Source: Pseudomonas wadenswilerensis
GTDB lineage: Bacteria; Pseudomonadota; Gammaproteobacteria; Pseudomonadales; Pseudomonadaceae
DNA length: 64,000 nucleotides
Reading direction: 5' to 3'
Assembly (NCBI RefSeq): GCF_900497695.1
Contig: NZ_UIDD01000008.1
Location: 431,267-495,266 of the forward strand
Made by a program: the position numbers and the translations under genes. This document shows, one piece after another, positions 59,980 through 64,000 of the stretch (position 1 is its first letter; the number at the start of each line of letters is the position of its first letter). The notes below the pieces were generated by a model. The model had not been told where the DNA came from and made no database searches. It saw only the letters and a program-made list of their open reading frames with translations.

Positions 59980-60189
59980 CTACTCTGTTTTCTCTCGCTT
60001 GCGCAGTGTCGTCACTGTTTCGCCACCCACCCCCCAGTTGTCGGTGTTCACTTCCTCGATCACCACAAAGGTCGACGCCGGCGGTTTGTTCAGCACCCGC
60101 TTGAGCATCGCGGTGGTCTGTTCGATCAACTGCTGTTTCTGCTCGCGGGTGACGCCTTCATCGGTCACGCGAATATGGACATACGGCAT
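59980..60189 (-). CDS. 4-oxalocrotonate tautomerase family enzyme
   Basis: A 69-aa tautomerase. After removal of Met the catalytic Pro1 (MPYVHIRVTDEGVTREQKQQ) is exposed, and an Arg-containing Gln-rich helix and Trp/Gly C-terminal region (NTDNWGVGGE) follow. The start at ATG 60189 is required by the Pro1 mechanism; the longer reading to 60246 is rejected. It lies next to the SDR gene on the same strand (19 bp spacing) and so is probably co-transcribed. Confidence 0.9.
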   Translation of the reverse strand: MPYVHIRVTDEGVTREQKQQLIEQTTAMLKRVLNKPPASTFVVIEEVNTDNWGVGGETVTTLRKREKTE

Positions 60190-60208
60190 GTTCATTTCCT
60201 CGCTGTAA

Positions 60209-60949
60209 TTACCAGGTACCCGTCGCCGAACCACCGTCCACGGCAATCACCGTGCCGGTGACAAAAGTCGAGTCCGTCAGGTATAGCACCGCGTCGACCA
60301 CATCCTCGGGCGAACCGATCTGCCCGGTCGGCGCCAGCGCTTTGAGGGCCTCGCGGGCCTGCGAGTCGTCGCCATGCAATGGGGTATCGATGATCCCCGG
60401 GGCCACGGCATTGACCTGCACCTGCGACGGTGCCAGCTCCAGGGCCAGGGCACGCACCGCCTGGTTGATGCCGCCCTTGATCAGCACCGGCAGCAGCGCC
60501 GGCACCTTGATGTTCGGCTGCAGGGCGATCGACGCGGTGATGTTGACGATATGCCCGGCGCCATTCTTGGCCATGTGCCGTGCTGCGGCCTGGGCCGGGT
60601 AGAAGAAGCCCTTGAGGTTGGTGTCGACGATGGCTTCGACCTCGGCCTCGGTGTAGTCGGTCACCGGCTTGGCAATGAAGATCCCGGCGTTGTTGACCAG
60701 GATATCGACCTTGCCAAACGCCTCGATGGCCTGGTCGAACAGTTTTCGCGCCGTTTGCGGCTGGGCGATATCGCCTTCGACCAGCAGCAGATTGGCCGGG
60801 TTGCCGAGTTTGGCGGCGGCCTCCTGCAGGCGGGCGAGGGTGCGGGCGTTGCCGACGACATTGTCGCCGCGCTCAAGGTAAGCCTTGGCGATGGCGAAAC
60901 CCAGGCCGCTCGAGGCGCCGGTTACGATGACAGTCTTGGCGGTGTGCAT
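60209..60949 (-). CDS. Short-chain dehydrogenase/reductase lacking catalytic Tyr
   Basis: A 246-aa SDR with cofactor motif VIVTGASSGLGFAIAKAYLE and structural NNAG (residues 86-89). S140 and K158 of the catalytic triad region are present, but the Tyr expected four residues before K158 is Pro154 (LLPVLIKGG). It may be inactive as a carbonyl reductase, use another residue, or belong to the Tyr-less subgroup with a similar PxxIKGG segment. Divergent from a LysR gene. ATG 60949 begins the Rossmann motif. Confidence 0.85.
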   Translation of the reverse strand: MHTAKTVIVTGASSGLGFAIAKAYLERGDNVVGNARTLARLQEAAAKLGNPANLLLVEGDIAQPQTARKLFDQAIEAFGKVDILVNNAGIFIAKPVTDYTEAEVEAIVDTNLKGFFYPAQAAARHMAKNGAGHIVNITASIALQPNIKVPALLPVLIKGGINQAVRALALELAPSQVQVNAVAPGIIDTPLHGDDSQAREALKALAPTGQIGSPEDVVDAVLYLTDSTFVTGTVIAVDGGSATGTW

Positions 60950-61074
60950 GGTCAGTCTCCAGTGGGCCAGGCGGGTCGCCGGGCAAGTGAGGCAGACTTT
61001 AATTTGCAATCAGGTCTTGAAAAATGGCGTGTATGGAATTTGAATTGATACTTCATGTAATCAATTGAGCCGCC

Positions 61075-61986
61075 ATGACCCGCCACTTCGATGACCTTCA
61101 ACTGGGCAGTATCGAGCTGTTCTGCCTGGCCGCCGAAACCAGCAGCTTCACCGGTGCGGCGACCCTGGCCGGGGTGACGCCGGCAGCGGTCAGCCGTTCG
61201 GTGGCGCGCCTGGAAGAACGCCTGGGTGTGCGCCTGTTCGTGCGCACCACCCGGCAGATGCGCCTGACCGAAGGCGGGCGCAGTTACTACGCACAATGCC
61301 GCCAGGCCCTGAGCCAACTGGTGGAGGCCGAACGTGCGCTCAGCGGTGGCCAGGCTGTGCCGTCCGGGCTGCTACGCATCAGCGTGCCGACACCCTATGC
61401 CCACTTTCGCTTGCTGCCCAGGCTGGCCGGGTTCCGCCAGTTGTATCCGCAGGTGCAGATCGACATTCACGCCAGCAACCGCAACATCGACTTTGCCGAT
61501 GAAGGCTACGACCTGGCCATCCGCGGCCGCGAGCCGGCCGACTCCAGCCTGATCGCCCGGCGCCTGGAAGACGCCGAGCTGGTGATCGTGGCGACGCCGG
61601 AGTATCTGCGTGTAGCGGGCACACCGCAGACGCCGCAAGACCTGGCCGCTCACGAGTGCATCCAGTTCGAACTGCCCAGCAGCGGGCGCAAGGTGCCCTG
61701 GTCGTTTCTGGTCGGGGGCAAGCGCGAGGAACTGGAGGTGTCCGGTGGCATCACCTGCCTGGAAGATTTCCTGGCCACCGTCACCCTGGTCAAAAGCGGC
61801 GCGGGGTTGATGCAGGCGTATCGCTTTACTGTGCAGCAGGAGCTTGACAGCGGCCAGCTGCTGGAAGTGCTGACGCCCTATGGCGGCACTTCACGGCCGT
61901 TCATCCTGCTCTACCCTCATGCCCGCCATGTGCCACTACGGGTTCGGGCCTTCATTGATTTTCTGACCCAGGGTGCGGGTGCCTGA
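61075..61986 (+). CDS. LysR-family regulator of the SDR-tautomerase pair
   Basis: A 303-aa LysR protein. The HTH reads LGSIELFCLAAETSSFTGAA followed by TLAGVTPAAVSRSVARLEER; an effector domain from ~90 contains YAHFRLLPRLAGFRQLYPQV. It is divergent from the SDR gene across 125 bp and presumably controls it. Confidence 0.9.
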   Translation: MTRHFDDLQLGSIELFCLAAETSSFTGAATLAGVTPAAVSRSVARLEERLGVRLFVRTTRQMRLTEGGRSYYAQCRQALSQLVEAERALSGGQAVPSGLLRISVPTPYAHFRLLPRLAGFRQLYPQVQIDIHASNRNIDFADEGYDLAIRGREPADSSLIARRLEDAELVIVATPEYLRVAGTPQTPQDLAAHECIQFELPSSGRKVPWSFLVGGKREELEVSGGITCLEDFLATVTLVKSGAGLMQAYRFTVQQELDSGQLLEVLTPYGGTSRPFILLYPHARHVPLRVRAFIDFLTQGAGA

Positions 61987-61990
61987 AGCG

Positions 61991-62173
61991 CTAGCCTTTG
62001 GCTTTTTTCAGGCTTTTCATCCGTTGGGTGGCGCGTTGCACGGCAGCCATTTTTTCCGGGCGTTTCATGCGCTTCCATTTGCGGATGTCGTCTTTGCTGC
62101 GGCCGCAGCTCAGGCACAGGTCGCCGCTTAGTTGGCACACGGCGATGCAGGGGTTCTCGATGTCCTTGGCCAT
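61991..62173 (-). CDS. DUF1289 family small Cys-rich protein
   Basis: A 60-aa protein with CIAVCQLSGDLCLSCGRS, the four-Cys signature of DUF1289, followed by a basic tail. The Cys spacing suggests zinc or iron-sulfur binding. It converges with the LysR gene, 4 bp after its stop, and precedes another small minus-strand gene by 3 bp (shared operon). Confidence 0.9.
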   Translation of the reverse strand: MAKDIENPCIAVCQLSGDLCLSCGRSKDDIRKWKRMKRPEKMAAVQRATQRMKSLKKAKG

Positions 62174-62176
62174 GTG

Positions 62177-62488
62177 TCAGCCTCGTTTTTCGACGTCGAA
62201 CTGCACGTGGGGGGCAAGCGGGCGCAATTCGACGTCGGCATCCTGCAACGCTAAAGCAGTCAGCTCGATCATCCGCTCACCTTGCCCGCTGGCCAGGGCG
62301 TGGTCTTTGGCGGCCCGGCTTTCGAATACCCAGATCACCTGCAAACTGGAAGGGAAGCGGGTGTAGTCGACCAGGTGAGTGAGCCAGGCAAAACCGACGA
62401 TTTCGGCCTTGGCGGTCTCGCAGGCATCGGTCAGGGTAGCGACCAGACGGCGGTCAAGCTGCGCCTGTTCGCGTTTGCTCATTGGCAT
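62177..62488 (-). CDS. Conserved hypothetical protein, about 103 aa
   Basis: A soluble 103-aa protein starting MPMSKREQAQLDRRLVATLT with FAWLTHLVDYTRFPSSLQVI and a central DHALASGQGERMIELTAL segment. No catalytic motif or membrane segment is seen. Automated labels such as Fis regulator seem unsupported because no Fis helix-turn-helix is visible. ATG 62488 (or 62482) is chosen; upstream residues are Pro/His-rich and unlikely. It is 3 bp upstream of the DUF1289 gene on the same strand. Confidence 0.6.
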   Translation of the reverse strand: MPMSKREQAQLDRRLVATLTDACETAKAEIVGFAWLTHLVDYTRFPSSLQVIWVFESRAAKDHALASGQGERMIELTALALQDADVELRPLAPHVQFDVEKRG

Positions 62489-62556
62489 GGGATGAGGAGC
62501 CTCGTGGAAGGGCGGGCAGATCATACGCTATTTGCCCACGCCTACTATGCTTGTGG

Positions 62557-62640
62557 GCCATCGAATGGCTGATGAAGCATCCGGCAACCACCGGCAAGGT
62601 TGGCATCACCGGCTTTTGCTATGGTGATGGCCTGATCGCG
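62557..62640 (+). pseudogene. Remnant of a dienelactone hydrolase gene
   Basis: Only about 28 codons remain (AIEWLMKHPATTGKVGITGF, then CYG). The GFCYG segment contains the catalytic Cys motif of dienelactone hydrolase (GFCFG) preceded by the usual GKVG(I/V) strand. No start or downstream domain survives; a REP pair and the IS element follow immediately. Confidence 0.65.
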
Positions 62641-62654
62641 GGTCCAGCGCCAAC

Positions 62655-62750
62655 CCTGTGGGAGCGGGCTTGCCCGCGATCGAGCGCAAAGCGCTCGTAA
62701 TTCAGGCAACACCTGGTGTGCTGGCTGTACCGGCCTCATCGCTGGCAAGC
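62655..62750. repeat. REP pair, second copy interrupted by IS
   Basis: A GTGGGAGCGGGCTTGCCCGCGAT core and, further right, TCATCGCTGGCAAGC, which is cut off exactly where the IS begins; the intact unit would continue CAGCTCCCAC. Confidence 0.85.
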
Positions 62751-62786
62751 TGAACTGGTCAACAGATTTTGGACACCGGTTTAGGT

Positions 62787-63632
62787 TCATGCCGCAACCT
62801 TGAGCTTTTTCTCCATGGCTACCGGGGTTTCATAGCCGTTGTAGCTGTGGAGACGCTTAAGGTTGTAACGCATCAGATAAGCCTGGATGTCTAACTGTGC
62901 TTGCGCTTCGGTTTCGTAACCTTCTGCTGGCATCCACTCAGACTTCAATGCACCGAAGAAGCGCTCCATGACGGCGTTATCCCAGCACTGGCCTCGGTGA
63001 CTCATGCTCTGTTCCAGACCGTACTCCTCAAGAGCAGCCCTGAATTTATGGCTGGTGTACTGACAGCCCTGATCCGAGTGGAACATCACTCCAGCCGGTC
63101 TACCTCTAGATTCGGCCGCCATTCGTAGCGCCTCGCAGGCAAGCCGGGCATCGGCGATCATTGAGAAAGCCCAGCCCACCACTCGGCGAGCATACAAGTC
63201 GATCACAGCCGCCAAGTACAGCCAACGCTTGCCTACCTGGATGTAGGTGACATCGCCGCACCACACCTGGTTGACCGTCGAGACGTTGAAGTTTCGCTTG
63301 AGCTGGTTACTCGCGATCAATGCTTCTGTGCCCGATGATCGGTAACGATGCGGCCTGCGTTGCTTGCATTGCAGACCGGCTTCCTTCATCAGCATACGTA
63401 CCTTGTATCGCCCGGCTTTATGGCCAGCACGACGCAATTCCCGAACCAGCGTTCGCGACCCAGCAGAGCTACGAGAGGCCTTGAAAAGGCTGGCCATCGT
63501 TGAACGCAGATCCTCTCTGACCGGATCCTTTCGTCCCTGGCGTTTTCGCCATGCGTAGAAACTGCTGCGCCGAACTCCAAGGACGCGACAGCAGTCGAAA
63601 ACACCAAATTGCTCACTCAGTTCGTTGATCAA
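62787..63632 (-). CDS. IS3-family transposase OrfB (DDE domain)
   Basis: A 281-aa integrase-fold transposase. Catalytic residues are seen in WCGDVTYIQV (D), FHSDQGCQYTS (D) and NAVMERFFGALKSEW (E, with the downstream Lys). It is normally made as an OrfAB fusion by -1 frameshifting on the slippery site in orfA. It overlaps the orfA stop by 4 bp. Confidence 0.93.
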   Translation of the reverse strand: MINELSEQFGVFDCCRVLGVRRSSFYAWRKRQGRKDPVREDLRSTMASLFKASRSSAGSRTLVRELRRAGHKAGRYKVRMLMKEAGLQCKQRRPHRYRSSGTEALIASNQLKRNFNVSTVNQVWCGDVTYIQVGKRWLYLAAVIDLYARRVVGWAFSMIADARLACEALRMAAESRGRPAGVMFHSDQGCQYTSHKFRAALEEYGLEQSMSHRGQCWDNAVMERFFGALKSEWMPAEGYETEAQAQLDIQAYLMRYNLKRLHSYNGYETPVAMEKKLKVAA

Positions 63633-63931
63633 CGAGAACGATCCTTGGAGTCCCGAAGCAGGAGAGCACTGGCCTTTTTTAGGATTTCGATATCCCGGTC
63701 CTTTTGCCGGACTAGCGCTTCCAGCTCCTGGATTCGCTGCTGCTCTGGAGTGATGGCCTTGGCGCCGACTGGTGTTTGACCTTCTCGTTCCTGGCGCAGT
63801 TGCTCGACCCAGCGACGAAGCGCGGTCCGCCCTAGGCCAAGGCTCTCGCAGACATCAGGGACTGACTCACCATCGTCCAGCACCATCTCGGCAGCTTTGA
63901 TTTTGAATTCGTTCGAGTAAGATTTTCGCAC
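63629..63931 (-). CDS. IS3-family OrfA (helix-turn-helix)
   Basis: A 100-aa protein: HTH region SYSNEFKIKAAEMVLDDGES, SVPDVCESLGLGRTALRRWV and a leucine-zipper-like coiled coil (QQRIQELEALVRQKDRDIEI). GTG 63931 is chosen because GGAGGC lies 7 nt upstream; the ATG at 63988 lies in the terminal repeat. The slippery heptamer A AAA AAG (63680-63674) near its 3-prime end permits fusion to OrfB. Confidence 0.9.
   Translation of the reverse strand: MRKSYSNEFKIKAAEMVLDDGESVPDVCESLGLGRTALRRWVEQLRQEREGQTPVGAKAITPEQQRIQELEALVRQKDRDIEILKKASALLLRDSKDRSR
63674..63680 (-). other. Slippery heptamer AAAAAAG for -1 frameshift
   Basis: Reads A-AAA-AAG in the orfA frame (codons for Leu-Lys-Lys before ASALLL). 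It is the standard programmed -1 frameshift site of IS3 elements and lies about 45 bp before the orfA stop. Confidence 0.85.
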
Positions 63932-64000
63932 TGATTTTGCCTCCAATTGGGCGCCATAATAGCGCCCGACGAAGGTGTCCAAAATCATTAGGCCAGTTCA

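Larger units (their letters stand above)
62751..64000. mobile_element. IS3-family insertion sequence inside a REP element
   Basis: A 1250-bp element with 27-bp imperfect terminal inverted repeats at 62751-62777 and 63974-64000 (23 of 27 match; outer TGAACTGG and inner GATTTTGGACACC). It carries two minus-strand ORFs (orfA, orfB) in the IS3 arrangement. The right end coincides with the window end, so the target duplication cannot be checked. The left end splits a REP sequence. Confidence 0.95.

Noticed and set aside
59980..60246. 88-aa version of the tautomerase
   Set aside because: Tautomerases need Pro at residue 2 of the ORF (Pro1 after processing), which fits only ATG 60189.
63932..63988. 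ATG start of orfA within the terminal repeat
   Set aside because: It would translate the inverted repeat; GTG 63931 has a strong GGAGGC site.

Overview
The window is a stretch of ordinary chromosome from a fluorescent-group Pseudomonas (P. putida / P. fluorescens type). This rests on high GC, many REP elements of the Pseudomonas forms (cores like GCTGGCAAGCCAGC and GCGGGCAAGCCCGC followed by TCCCAC), and a gene set typical of the genus (LpxO, UvrA-like ATPase, FecI/FecR/TonB receptor, cntA/cntB, many LysR regulators). No tRNA, rRNA, CRISPR, prophage or plasmid origin was seen. One IS3-family element closes the right edge.

Layout. 0.4-2.7 kb: NCS1 permease plus hydantoin-racemase-like protein. 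2.8-3.6 kb: two small envelope proteins, one glycine-zipper and one Asp/Arg-rich lipoprotein. 3.8-6.5 kb: PAS histidine kinase, small membrane protein and a HEAT-repeat protein, then five 129-bp tandem REP units. 7.2-13.6 kb: OmpR-type two-component operon, a lipoprotein pair, an SLC13/RCK permease and two membrane proteins. 13.9-18.7 kb: sulfide:quinone-reductase-like flavoprotein with DUF1641, a Tam-like methyltransferase, a DUF1275 membrane protein and an HTH-PAS-PAS regulator.

18.8-26.6 kb is a complete-looking carnitine catabolic locus: BCCT importer, carnitine oxygenase CntA, reductase CntB, an aldehyde dehydrogenase suited to malic semialdehyde, and a D-malate/tartrate dehydrogenase giving pyruvate, with a divergent LysR regulator. 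Two intergenic regions in it share a 24-bp GTTAAC-N12-GTTAAC motif. 26.7-29.2 kb is a TonB-dependent receptor behind a cobalamin riboswitch. 29.3-33 kb holds GNAT, AhpD-like, LpxO and a stand-alone RibD-type deaminase.

32.1-37.2 kb is a polar amino-acid ABC importer with an AstE/ASPA-like hydrolase and an RpiR regulator. 37.3-42.4 kb has ThpR, a second tandem REP array (108-bp unit) and a FecI-FecR-TonB receptor cell-surface signalling set. 42.5-50.4 kb holds redox and stress genes with two very clear regulator palindromes (Rrf2, TetR), a DUF1963 protein lacking a normal start codon, a cell wall hydrolase, a CAP-domain protein and a SulP transporter. 50.5-56.4 kb has a short UvrA-type ATPase, an SH3 protein, type-2 ArgC, LysR and GNAT.

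56.5-59.9 kb is a tightly coupled three-gene operon: haem-oxygenase-like diiron (HDO) enzyme, SAM methyltransferase with NPPY, and YbdK-type carboxylate-amine ligase. It looks like a small-molecule or peptide-modifying pathway without an assigned product and is the best candidate here for an undescribed system. 60-62.5 kb holds a tautomerase, an SDR lacking its catalytic Tyr, LysR and two small conserved proteins. 62.5-64 kb has a dienelactone-hydrolase remnant and an IS3-family element inserted within a REP sequence.
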